DNA from: Micromonospora sp. NBC_01699
Lineage (GTDB): Bacteria; Actinomycetota; Actinomycetes; Mycobacteriales; Micromonosporaceae
Reading direction: 5' to 3'
Assembly (NCBI RefSeq): GCF_036250065.1
Contig: NZ_CP109199.1
Location: forward strand, 5,890,001-5,954,000
DNA: 64,000 nt
The notes below the pieces were generated by a model. That model did not search any database, was not told where the DNA came from, and saw nothing but the letters and a program-made list of their open reading frames with translations. Positions 28,504-37,022 of the stretch are shown one piece after another. Within the stretch, counting starts at the first letter, position 1; every line of letters starts with the position of its first letter. The position numbers were made by a program, and so were the translations under genes.

Positions 28504-29987
28504 GCGCCGGGTGGAGTCGATCCGGCCGCCCCGGGCGCCACGACCGCGTCCCGGACGTCGTCGGCCGCCGGCCCACCGGCGAGCGCGGCGAGCAGTTCGT
28601 CGCCCATCAGCGAGATCGGCGGCGCGCCCATGGTCACCACCACGTCGCCCCGACCGGCCCGCCGGACCACCTCGGCCGGCACGTCCGCCCAGGACTCAAG
28701 GAAGATCTTCCGGTCCGCCGGCAGCGGCACGGCCGCGGTCAGCGCCGCCGCACCCTCCCCCGGCTGGCGTACCTCGCCGGGGCCGAAGACCTCCAGCATC
28801 ACCACCTCGTCGGCGATGCCGAGCGCGGCGGCGAGCTGGTCCTGGAGGTCGCGGGTGCGGTAGACCCGGTACGGCTGGAAGACCACCACCAGGCGCCCGT
28901 CGCCGGCCACCTCGCGAAGGGTCTGTAGGGACGCGGTCATCGAGGTCGGGTGGTAGGCGTACTCGTCGTAGACCAGGACGCCGCCGACGACGCCCTTGCG
29001 CTCGAACCGGCGGCGTACGCCGGGGAACGTCCCGAGGGCGGTCACCGCCGCCGACACCGGCAGGCCCAGCTTCAGCGCGGTCAGCACCGTGGCGGCACTG
29101 TTGAGGGCGAGGTGCTTGCCGGGCACCGGTAGCCGGATCTCGCCCAGCGACACACCGTCCAGGGTGGCCTGGTAGCGCGCCCCGGCGGCGGACGAGACCA
29201 CCTCGGACAGCCGCAGGTCGGCGTCGGCCGCCAGCCCGTACGTGTAGACCGTGCGACCCTCCGCGCGCAGCGCCCCGGCCAGCCGGTGGGTGCCCGGGTC
29301 GTCGGCGCAGACGACGACGAACCCGTCCGGGTCGGTCAGTCGGGCGAACTCGCCGAAGCCGGCCTCCAGTCCGGCGTAGTCGCCGTACGTGTTGAGGTGG
29401 TCCTCGTCGATGTTGGTGATGATCGAGACGTACGGCCGGTAGCGCAGGAACGAGCGGTCGCTCTCGTCGGCCTCGGCGACGAAGTACTGCCCGCTGCCGT
29501 GGTGGCCGTTCGAGCCCACCTCGGAGATCTCGCCACCGATCACGAAGGACGGATCCTCGCCGGCCTGCTGAAGGATCAACGTGAGCATCGAGGTGGTGGT
29601 GGTCTTGCCGTGGGTGCCGGCGACGGCGATCGCCCGCCGCCCGGTCATCGCCGCGGCCAGCGCCTCGGACCGGTGCAGCACCCGCAGCCCGCGCCGGTGT
29701 GCCTCGACCATCTCCAGGTGGTCCTGCGGGATGGCGGTGGAGTAGACCACCGTGTCGACCCCGTCGAGGTTGGCCGCGTCGTGGGTCATGTGGATGGTGC
29801 CGCCGAGGGCGCGCAGGGAGGCCAGCGCCGGCCACTCCCGCAACTCGCTGCCGGAGACGGATATGCCCCGGGTGAGCAGCAGGCGGGCCACCCCGCTCAT
29901 CCCGATCCCACCGATCCCGATCAGGTGTACGGTGCCCAGGTCCTCGGCGGCCACCGTACCGGCCGGACTGGACTGCGCGGTGTTCAT
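28500..29987 (-). CDS. murC: UDP-N-acetylmuramate-L-alanine ligase MurC
   Basis: Adds L-alanine to UDP-MurNAc using ATP. The 495-residue enzyme has the N-terminal HLIGIGGIGMSG Rossmann loop, the P-loop AVAGTHGKTTTTSML and the Mur-ligase NIDEDHLNTYG. The chosen ATG (MNTAQSSPAG) has an AGAAGG upstream and leaves 32 nt to murG; an alternative GTG at 30023 overlaps the murG stop and adds 12 residues. The gene is complete. Confidence 0.95.
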   Translation of the reverse strand: MNTAQSSPAGTVAAEDLGTVHLIGIGGIGMSGVARLLLTRGISVSGSELREWPALASLRALGGTIHMTHDAANLDGVDTVVYSTAIPQDHLEMVEAHRRGLRVLHRSEALAAAMTGRRAIAVAGTHGKTTTTSMLTLILQQAGEDPSFVIGGEISEVGSNGHHGSGQYFVAEADESDRSFLRYRPYVSIITNIDEDHLNTYGDYAGLEAGFGEFARLTDPDGFVVVCADDPGTHRLAGALRAEGRTVYTYGLAADADLRLSEVVSSAAGARYQATLDGVSLGEIRLPVPGKHLALNSAATVLTALKLGLPVSAAVTALGTFPGVRRRFERKGVVGGVLVYDEYAYHPTSMTASLQTLREVAGDGRLVVVFQPYRVYRTRDLQDQLAAALGIADEVVMLEVFGPGEVRQPGEGAAALTAAVPLPADRKIFLESWADVPAEVVRRAGRGDVVVTMGAPPISLMGDELLAALAGGPAADDVRDAVVAPGAAGSTPPGA

Positions 29988-30019
29988 AGGACCAACCTTC
30001 TCTTTCGCGGTGTCCCCGG

Positions 30020-31126
30020 TCACCGGGTCACCGCCTCGTAAACGAAGTCGAGCAACGCCTCGTCGCCGTCGCGCCGGCCGTAGCTCGCGACCGCGGCGCT
30101 CATCGCGGCCAGCCGGCGCGGGTCCCGGGCCAGCGGCAGTACGTTCTGCTCGACCCAGCCCGGGGTCAGCTCACCGTCGTCGACGAGCAGGCCGCCGCCG
30201 GCCTCGACCACCGGCAGCGCGTTGCGCTTCTGCTCCTGGTTGCTGTGCGGGTACGGCACGTAGACCGCCGGCAGCCCGATCGCGGCCACCTCGGCGACCG
30301 TCATCGCGCCGCCCCGGCAGAGCATCAGGTCGGCGGCGGCGTAGCCGAGTTCCATCTCCGACAGGTAGGGCAGCGTCACGTACGGCACCGGCAGGTCGGT
30401 GGGGACCGAGACGCCCTCGTTGCGGGCGCCGATCACGTGCAGTACCTGCACCCCGGCGCGGGCGAGCTCCTTGGCCGCCCCGGAGACGGCCAGGTTGATC
30501 GAGCGGGCGCCCTGGGAGCCGCCGGAGACGAAGAGCGTGGGCAGGTCGGGTCGGAGCCCGAAGTGGGCCCGTGCGGCGGCCCGCTGGCCCACCCGGTCCA
30601 GCGCGGTGATCCCCCGGCGCAGCGGTACGCCGACCACCCGGGCGTCGCGCAGCGACTCGGCCTGCTGTGGCTGGTGCGGGAAGCCCACCGCCACGTGCTT
30701 GGTGAACTTCATCCCGAGCCGGTTGGCCACCCCCGGCGGCACGTTCACCTCGTGGATCACGATCGGCAGCTCCCGCCGCCAGGCGGCCAGGTACGCCGGC
30801 ACCGAGACGTAGCCGCCGAAGCCGACCACCACGTCCGCCCGGACCTCGTCGAGCACCCTGCCGGCCGCCCGGGACGCCTTCAGCATCCGGTCCGGGGTAC
30901 GCAGCAGGTTCAGGTTCATCGACCGGGGCAGCTGGTACGCCGGGATCTGGCGCAGTTCGTACCCGTGCGGGGGGATGAGTTCGTTCTCCAGCCCGCGGGG
31001 CGTACCCACGCAGGTGATCCGTACTCCCGGGTCGTGACGGCGCAGGCAGTCGGCAAAGGCCAGCAGCGGGTAGATATGCCCCCCGGTGCCACCTCCGGCA
31101 AGCACTACCGACCGCAGCGGACCCAT
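30020..31126 (-). CDS. murG: Lipid II synthase MurG
   Basis: A GT28 glycosyltransferase of 368 residues that transfers GlcNAc to lipid I at the inner face of the membrane. GGGTGGHIYPLLAFAD at 10-25 is the N-terminal G loop, and VSGGSQGARSIN is the middle G loop. CRGGAMTVAEVAAIGLPAVYVPYPHSNQ carries the UDP-GlcNAc-binding residues. Its ATG overlaps the ftsW stop by one base. Confidence 0.96.
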   Translation of the reverse strand: MGPLRSVVLAGGGTGGHIYPLLAFADCLRRHDPGVRITCVGTPRGLENELIPPHGYELRQIPAYQLPRSMNLNLLRTPDRMLKASRAAGRVLDEVRADVVVGFGGYVSVPAYLAAWRRELPIVIHEVNVPPGVANRLGMKFTKHVAVGFPHQPQQAESLRDARVVGVPLRRGITALDRVGQRAAARAHFGLRPDLPTLFVSGGSQGARSINLAVSGAAKELARAGVQVLHVIGARNEGVSVPTDLPVPYVTLPYLSEMELGYAAADLMLCRGGAMTVAEVAAIGLPAVYVPYPHSNQEQKRNALPVVEAGGGLLVDDGELTPGWVEQNVLPLARDPRRLAAMSAAVASYGRRDGDEALLDFVYEAVTR

Positions 31127-32676
31127 CAGCGTCTCCTCTCGTTCGCCGAGCCGGCACGCTCCCGTGCCGCCCGACCACCCGCCGCCCGGCCGGCCTCCGG
31201 CCGGGCCTGCCCGTCGCGCCGCTTACCCGATCGCGACTGGGGATCACGGGCGGCAGCGCCGGGACTGGTCCCCGGGCGCCGGCCCGTGGAAAGCGGTGGC
31301 AACGGGGCCCAGACTAGTCGTACCCATCGGGCCGGCGGGCGGGCGTTCAGGGCTCGGGCCGCGTCCGGTTCGGCGCGGGCGAACGAGGCGAGCATGCCGA
31401 TCGCGGCGAGGGTCACCACCAGGGCACTTCCGCCGTCGGAGATGAACGGCAGCGGCAGGCCGGTGATCGGCAGCATCCCGGTGACCCCGCCGACGTTGAT
31501 GATCGCCTGGCTGACCAGCCAGGTGGTCGCGGCGGCGGCGGCGAGCCGCCGGAACGGGTCGTCCACCCGGCGGGCGATCCGCAGGCCGCTGTAGGCCAGC
31601 ACGGCGAACAGGGCGAGCACGACAACGCAGCCGACGACGCCCAGTTCCTCGGCGACGACGGCGAAGATGAAGTCGTTGTGCGCCATCGGCAGCCAGTCCC
31701 ACTTGGCGGTGCCCCGGCCCAGGCCGACCCCGAACCAGCCGCCGTGGTCGATCGCGAGGCGGGCCTCCCGCAGCTGGTAGCAGGCGTCCTCGTCGCAGTT
31801 GGGCGGCGGGTTCAGGAATGCGGTGAGCCGCAGCAGGCGGTAGTTGTCGGCGTTCGCGGTGCCGGACCCGCCGCCACGGGAGGCGGCGGCGATCAGCAGT
31901 CCGACGCCGGCCAGCCCGAGCGCGGACAGGGCGGCGAAGACCCGCATCCGGACCCCGGCCGCCCAGAGCAGGCCGACGACCACGGCGAGCAGGCAGAGCA
32001 TGGTGCCGAGGTCGTTGTAGCCGACCAGCAGGAAGAGCAGGCCGATCACCGGGAACAGCGGCAGGGCCAGTTCGCGCCAGTAGCCCAGCGCGGCGCCCTT
32101 GCGGACGATCAGGTCGGCTCCCCAGAGCACCAGCCCGAACTTGGCCAGTTCCGAGGGTTGCACCTGCACCGGGCCGAGGTGCAGCCAGTTCAGGCTGGCC
32201 ACCAACGGGCCGAGCTTGCCCGTCTTGTCGTCGGGATCCCCGAACGGGAACAGCAGCAGTAGCCCGTTGAGCACCAGCAGCAGGGCGACCGCCAGGCCGA
32301 GCACCGGCGGGCCGACCGCGCGGAAGGTCCGGGCCGGTAGCCGTTGGCAGGCCCAGAAGGCGACCAGCCCGATCACCGCGAAGACGGTCTGTTTGGCCAG
32401 CGCGCCGAAGGCGTTGCCGCCCTCGGCGTACTCGGTGACGCTGGTGGCGGAGAAGACCATGGTCAGGCCGATCACCAGCAGCAGGCCGGCGCTGGACAGC
32501 AGCAGGTAGTAGGAGGCCAGCGGGCGGTCGAGCAGGCCGCGCAGGGCGGCCAGGCCGCCGGCGAGGTCGAGGTCGCCCGGTCCCGGTCGCACCGGTCCCG
32601 GCCGCGTCGGTTTCGGCGCGGACAACCCCGTCGTACGCCCGGAGGCGACGGTCTGCCGCGGATGTTCGCCCGTCAT
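31126..32676 (-). CDS. ftsW: SEDS peptidoglycan glycosyltransferase FtsW
   Basis: A 516-residue SEDS polymerase that makes septal glycan with FtsI. About ten transmembrane helices span 55-445; the long loop with HYNLG-like GYNDLGTMLCLL and the C-terminal GVTGMLPITGLPLPFISDGGSAL are family signatures. Cytoplasmic tails at both ends are Arg/Pro-rich. The gene immediately upstream should be murD but is missing; 201 nt with a strong hairpin lie there instead. Confidence 0.95.
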   Translation of the reverse strand: MTGEHPRQTVASGRTTGLSAPKPTRPGPVRPGPGDLDLAGGLAALRGLLDRPLASYYLLLSSAGLLLVIGLTMVFSATSVTEYAEGGNAFGALAKQTVFAVIGLVAFWACQRLPARTFRAVGPPVLGLAVALLLVLNGLLLLFPFGDPDDKTGKLGPLVASLNWLHLGPVQVQPSELAKFGLVLWGADLIVRKGAALGYWRELALPLFPVIGLLFLLVGYNDLGTMLCLLAVVVGLLWAAGVRMRVFAALSALGLAGVGLLIAAASRGGGSGTANADNYRLLRLTAFLNPPPNCDEDACYQLREARLAIDHGGWFGVGLGRGTAKWDWLPMAHNDFIFAVVAEELGVVGCVVVLALFAVLAYSGLRIARRVDDPFRRLAAAAATTWLVSQAIINVGGVTGMLPITGLPLPFISDGGSALVVTLAAIGMLASFARAEPDAARALNARPPARWVRLVWAPLPPLSTGRRPGTSPGAAARDPQSRSGKRRDGQARPEAGRAAGGRAARERAGSANERRR

Positions 32677-32828
32677 CTCGCCGGCCCCCGGGCCCCACCC
32701 AGCGCAGTCATCGGCCCATCATCGACGCTCGCCGTACCGGGTCGGCGCAGGCGGACGGTCGGCGTGTCGGATCCGGGCCGGTCGTGGGTGGTCCGGATCG
32801 ACCGGGTACGCGTCGAGCCGTACCGGTG

Positions 32829-32870
32829 CGGCGGGCGGCCCGACGACCCTGTCGGTCGGGCCGCCCGCCG
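32829..32870. terminator. Strong hairpin after mraY, in the murD position
   Basis: Perfect 16-bp arms (32829-32844 and 32855-32870), G+C only apart from one pair, loop of 10 nt, starting 8 nt beyond the mraY stop. No T-tract follows. It could weaken or end transcription between mraY and ftsW. No murD remnant is recognisable in 32677-32877. Confidence 0.65.
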
Positions 32871-32877
32871 GCCCGGA

Positions 32878-33984
32878 TCAGCTCATCGCGGCGAGGAAAT
32901 CGCTGTAGAACAGGCCGAGAGCGATCGCGACCCCGATTCCGGCGATGATCCAGAAACGGACCACGATATTGACCTCGCTCCACCCGGCGAGTTCGAAGTG
33001 GTGTTGCAGCGGGGACATCCGGAACACGCGTTTGCCCGTGGTACGGAACGAGATGATCTGGATCACCACCGACATCGTGATGATCACGAAGAGGCCACCG
33101 ATGATCGGCAGCAGCAGCACGGTACGGGTGGACATCGCCATGCCACCGATCAAGCCGCCCAGGCCGAGCGCCCCGGTGTCGCCCATGAAGATCCGTGCCG
33201 GCGAGGTGTTCCACCAGAGGAAGCCGACACAGGCGCCGGCCGCCGCCCCGGCTATCAGGGCGATCTCCAGCGGGTCGCGTACCTCGTAGCAGTAGGTCGA
33301 GGGTTTGATCTTGTAGTCGGGGTCGGCGCACCAGTGCCGGTACTGCCAGAACGCAATCAGCGCGTACGCGGCGAGCACCATCACCGAGGCCCCGGTGGCC
33401 AGACCGTCGAGCCCGTCGGTCAGGTTCACCCCGTTGGTCGAGGCCATCACCACGAAGATGAAGATGATCACCGAGACGATCTTGCCGACTTCGAGCGCGT
33501 TGATGTCCCGGATGAAGGAGAGCGTGGTGGAACCCACGGTCTGCCCGTTGGTGCTGGGGAAGTAGAGCGCGATCACCCCGAACACCGCGCCGACCAGGAT
33601 CTGCCCCAGCAGCTTGCCGCGCTTGTTCAACCCGGCGCTGTTGCGCTTGCGGACCTTCAGGAAGTCGTCGATGAAACCGACCGCGCCGGCGAAGACCATC
33701 AGGCCCAGCAGCACCAGCGCGGTGATGGTCGGTTGCACCTGGGCGATCTGCTGGCTCGGCAGGGTGGTCAGGGCCAGGTGACCGGCGACGTACGCGATCA
33801 CGGTGGCGATGATGAACACCACCCCGCCCATGGTCGGGGTGCCCTTCTTGCCCTGGTGCATGATCGGGCCCTCGGCCCGGATCGGCTGGCCCGCCTTGAG
33901 CCGGGTGAACACCTTGATCGCCAGCGGGGTGGCGAAGAGCGACACCAGGAAGGCCACGCCGATGGCGACGATGACCGCCCTCAC
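32878..33984 (-). CDS. mraY: Phospho-MurNAc-pentapeptide transferase MraY
   Basis: Makes lipid I from UDP-MurNAc-pentapeptide and undecaprenyl phosphate. The 368-residue membrane protein has ten hydrophobic segments. Catalytic and substrate motifs: [32 protein letters not shown] and [13 protein letters not shown]. The start ATG overlaps the murF end (33981-33984), so the two are coupled. A strong hairpin follows directly. Confidence 0.96.
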   Translation of the reverse strand: MRAVIVAIGVAFLVSLFATPLAIKVFTRLKAGQPIRAEGPIMHQGKKGTPTMGGVVFIIATVIAYVAGHLALTTLPSQQIAQVQPTITALVLLGLMVFAGAVGFIDDFLKVRKRNSAGLNKRGKLLGQILVGAVFGVIALYFPSTNGQTVGSTTLSFIRDINALEVGKIVSVIIFIFVVMASTNGVNLTDGLDGLATGASVMVLAAYALIAFWQYRHWCADPDYKIKPSTYCYEVRDPLEIALIAGAAAGACVGFLWWNTSPARIFMGDTGALGLGGLIGGMAMSTRTVLLLPIIGGLFVIITMSVVIQIISFRTTGKRVFRMSPLQHHFELAGWSEVNIVVRFWIIAGIGVAIALGLFYSDFLAAMS

Positions 33985-35408
33985 GCGTCAACCCCTCCGG
34001 CGCCGTTCCCGCTCCCGTTCGCGGCGTCGGCGCGCAACGCGTCGACCACCTCCCAGGTGCGGTAGCGCGAGCCCTTCACCAGGACCACGTCGCCGGGGCG
34101 CAGTTGGGCCCGTACCGTGGCCACCGCCTCCGCCTGATCGGACACCAGCACCGACATTCCTCCCCAAGTACTCACCGCCGACGCCCCGTGGTGGATCGGC
34201 GCCGCCGAGTCACCAACCACGAAGAGCCGGTCGACGCCCAGATCGGCCGCGAGCCGGCCGACCTCATCATGTCCCTGCTGCTCGAACTCGCCGAGCTCGG
34301 CCATGTAGCCGAGCACCGCGATGGTCCTCCGGTCCCGGCCGAACTCGGCCAGCGCACGCAGCGCCGCCGACATCGACGCGGGATTCGCGTTGTACGAGTC
34401 GTCGATGACCGTCACCCCGTCGGGGCGGTCGAAGACGTCCATCCGGCGGGTCGACACCAGCCGCAGCTCACCCAGTGCGCCGGCCAGGTCGGCCGGTGGC
34501 AGTCCCACCTCAAGCGCCACGGCCGCCGCCGCGAGCGCGTTGCCGACCTGGTGGCGCCCGGACAGCCCGAGTCGGACCGGTCGGCTCCCGTCCGGCGTGA
34601 CCAGCACGAACGAGGCCCGGCCCCGGTCGTCCAGGCTCACCCCGGTGGCCCGTACGTCGGCGTCGTCGGCCTCACCGACCAGCACCACCCTGGCCGTGGT
34701 CCGGGAGGCCATCGCCCGTACCCGTGGGTCGTCGGCGTTGAGCACGGCGACCCCGCCGTCGGCCGCGGCCGGCAACGCCTCGACCAGCTCGCCCTTTGCC
34801 TGCGCGATCGCCTCGACCGAGCCGAACTCGCCGACGTGGGCGACCCCGACGTTGAGCACCACGGCGATCCGCGGCGGGACCACCCGGGTCAGGTAGCGCA
34901 CGTGGCCGGGGCCACGGGCACCCTTCTCCAGCACCAGGAAACGGGTCGACTCGTCGGCCTGCAAAGCCGTGTACGGATGCCCCAGCTCGTTGTTGAACGA
35001 ACCGGGCGGCGCCACCGTCGGGCCGAGCCGGGCGACGAGCTGCGCGATCAGGTCCTTGGTGCTGGTCTTGCCGGAGGATCCGGTCAGCCCGATCACGGTC
35101 AGCTCCGGCAGCCGGTCCACCACCGTACGGGCCAGCGGGCCCATCGCGGTCAGCGCGTCGGGGACCAGCACCATCGGCACCCCGGCGATCTCACGGGTGC
35201 CGAGCACCGCGACCGCGCCCGCCTGCACGGCTGCGGCGGCGTAGTCGTGGCCGTCGACGTGCTCACCGGGGAAGGCGACGAACAACGATCCGGGCCGGAC
35301 CCGGCGGGAGTCGAACTCGACCGGGCCGGTGACCAGGGTCGCCGGGTCGGCCCCGACCAGCCGCCCGTCGACCGCCGTGGCCACCTCGGCCAACGTGAGG
35401 GCGATCAT
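33981..35408 (-). CDS. murF: UDP-MurNAc-tripeptide-D-Ala-D-Ala ligase MurF
   Basis: Adds the D-Ala-D-Ala dipeptide to the UDP-muramyl tripeptide. The 475-residue enzyme shows the N-terminal [14 protein letters not shown] region, the P-loop [14 protein letters not shown] and the [15 protein letters not shown] motif typical of MurF. The C-terminus is Gly/Asn-rich. The ATG overlaps the murE stop by four bases. Confidence 0.96.
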   Translation of the reverse strand: MIALTLAEVATAVDGRLVGADPATLVTGPVEFDSRRVRPGSLFVAFPGEHVDGHDYAAAAVQAGAVAVLGTREIAGVPMVLVPDALTAMGPLARTVVDRLPELTVIGLTGSSGKTSTKDLIAQLVARLGPTVAPPGSFNNELGHPYTALQADESTRFLVLEKGARGPGHVRYLTRVVPPRIAVVLNVGVAHVGEFGSVEAIAQAKGELVEALPAAADGGVAVLNADDPRVRAMASRTTARVVLVGEADDADVRATGVSLDDRGRASFVLVTPDGSRPVRLGLSGRHQVGNALAAAAVALEVGLPPADLAGALGELRLVSTRRMDVFDRPDGVTVIDDSYNANPASMSAALRALAEFGRDRRTIAVLGYMAELGEFEQQGHDEVGRLAADLGVDRLFVVGDSAAPIHHGASAVSTWGGMSVLVSDQAEAVATVRAQLRPGDVVLVKGSRYRTWEVVDALRADAANGSGNGAGGVDA

Positions 35409-36931
35409 CGCTGCCCCACCAGGTGACCGAAGCGGGCGGTCAGCGCGGCAGCCAGCTCGACCTTGTCGTCGAACGGGAACACCTGGCCGGCGACCTCCTG
35501 CCCGCGCTCGTGGCCCTTGCCCAGCAGTGCGATCACGTCACCGGGCTCGGCCAGCCGTACCGCCTCGTCGATCGCGGCCCGCCGTCCGGCGAGTTCCAGG
35601 ATCCGGGCGTCGGCGCCGGCCTGCCGCGCGCCCCGGACCACGTCGGCCCGGATCGCGGCCGGGTCCTCGGTACGCGGGTTGTCGTCGGTGACGACCACCA
35701 GGTCGGCGCCGTGCGCGGCGGCCGCCCCCATCACCGGCCGTTTCTGCTTGTCCCGGTCACCACCGGCGCCGATCAGGCAGATCACCCGGCCACCTCCCAT
35801 GGTCAGTTCGCGCAGCGCGGCGAGTACGGCGACCACCGCGTCCGGTTTGTGGGCGTAGTCGACCACCCCGCGCACCGGGCCGGGCGCCTCGACCAGCTCC
35901 AGCCGGCCCGGCACTCCGGGACAGGCGGCCACGCCGGCCGCCGCGGTCGCCGGGTCGACCCCGGCGGCGACCAGCATGGCGAGGGCAAGCAGCGCGTTGG
36001 CCACGTTGTGCCGGCCGGGCAGCGCCACGGTGGTGTCCAGGGTCAGCCCGTCCGGGCCGAGGGCGGTGAACCGCTGGGCGTAGCCGGAGCCGCTGATCGC
36101 GGTGGCCCGCCAGGTGGCGTCCGGGTCACCGGCGGCGGAGTAACTCACCGTGGCCGGCTTGAACAGCGGGCGCAGCGCGGGCTCGTCGAGGTTGAGCACC
36201 TCGACGTCGCACCGGCCGTCGAACAGCCGCGCCTTGGCGGCGAAGTAGTCGTCCGCGTCGGCGTGGAAGTCGAGGTGGTCCTGGCCGAAGTTGGTGTAGC
36301 CGCCGGCGGTGAACCGGACCCCGCCGACCCGGCCCATGGCCAGCGCGTGACTGGAAACCTCCATCACCACGGCGGTCACCCCGCGCTCCAGGGCGGCGGC
36401 GAGCATGGCGTGCAGGTCGGTGGCCTCCGGGGTGGTCCGGACGCTGTCCAGCCGCAGGTCGCCGAGGCGGGTCTCGACGGTGCCGATCAGGCCGGTGACG
36501 TGCCCGGCCGCCCGCAGGCCGGACTCGACCAGGTACGCGGTGGAGGTCTTGCCAGCGGTGCCGGTGATGCCGATCATGATCAGTCCGGCGGTGGGCTCCC
36601 CGTAGACCGCGGCGGCCACGGTGCCGAGCACCGCGCGCGGGTCCGGTACGACCAGCACCGGCAGTCCGGCGGCGACCGCCGCGGGCGCCCCCGCCGGATC
36701 GGTCAGTACGGCCACCGCGCCCGCCGCGACCACCGCCGGGACGAACTCGGCCCCGTGTCGGCGCGATCCGGGCAGCGCCGCGTAGAGATCACCGGGCCGG
36801 ACCTCGTTGCTGGCGTGGGTCACCCCGGTCACTGCCAGGGAGGAGTCGTCGGGCGGTTGGATCCCGAGCCGGTCGGCGAGTTCGCGGAGCCGGATCGGAA
36901 TCACCGTGCGTGGACGTGGATTGCCGGGCAC
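35405..36931 (-). CDS. murE: UDP-MurNAc-dipeptide meso-DAP ligase MurE
   Basis: Adds meso-diaminopimelate to UDP-MurNAc-L-Ala-D-Glu. The P-loop is GITGTAGKTSTAYL, and VVTDDNPRTEDP contains DNPR, the signature of DAP-specific rather than lysine-specific MurE. This fits the DAP-type wall of Micromonosporaceae. The start is the GTG giving MPGNPRPRTVIPIRL, 8 nt after a TAGGGT -10 box, giving a 508-residue protein from a leaderless message; the longer upstream frame overlaps ftsI. Confidence 0.94.
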   Translation of the reverse strand: MPGNPRPRTVIPIRLRELADRLGIQPPDDSSLAVTGVTHASNEVRPGDLYAALPGSRRHGAEFVPAVVAAGAVAVLTDPAGAPAAVAAGLPVLVVPDPRAVLGTVAAAVYGEPTAGLIMIGITGTAGKTSTAYLVESGLRAAGHVTGLIGTVETRLGDLRLDSVRTTPEATDLHAMLAAALERGVTAVVMEVSSHALAMGRVGGVRFTAGGYTNFGQDHLDFHADADDYFAAKARLFDGRCDVEVLNLDEPALRPLFKPATVSYSAAGDPDATWRATAISGSGYAQRFTALGPDGLTLDTTVALPGRHNVANALLALAMLVAAGVDPATAAAGVAACPGVPGRLELVEAPGPVRGVVDYAHKPDAVVAVLAALRELTMGGGRVICLIGAGGDRDKQKRPVMGAAAAHGADLVVVTDDNPRTEDPAAIRADVVRGARQAGADARILELAGRRAAIDEAVRLAEPGDVIALLGKGHERGQEVAGQVFPFDDKVELAAALTARFGHLVGQR

Positions 36932-36939
36932 GGCGTCAG

Positions 36940-36945
36940 ACCCTA
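36940..36945 (-). promoter_or_regulatory. -10 box of murE (leaderless)
   Basis: TAGGGT on the minus strand ends 8 nt before the murE GTG, with no Shine-Dalgarno sequence in between. It lies in the 91-nt gap between ftsI and murE, so the lower half of the dcw cluster can be transcribed on its own. Confidence 0.5.
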
Positions 36946-37022
36946 CCGGGTCGAGGGACCCGCACCACACAGCCGCCCCGGTGGTTTGCCCGCACCCACC
37001 GATGATGTCCCGTATTCGCCGC

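Noticed and set aside
32344-34065. 573-codon plus-strand frame opposite ftsW and mraY
   Set aside because: Spans two real genes on the other strand; no family features.
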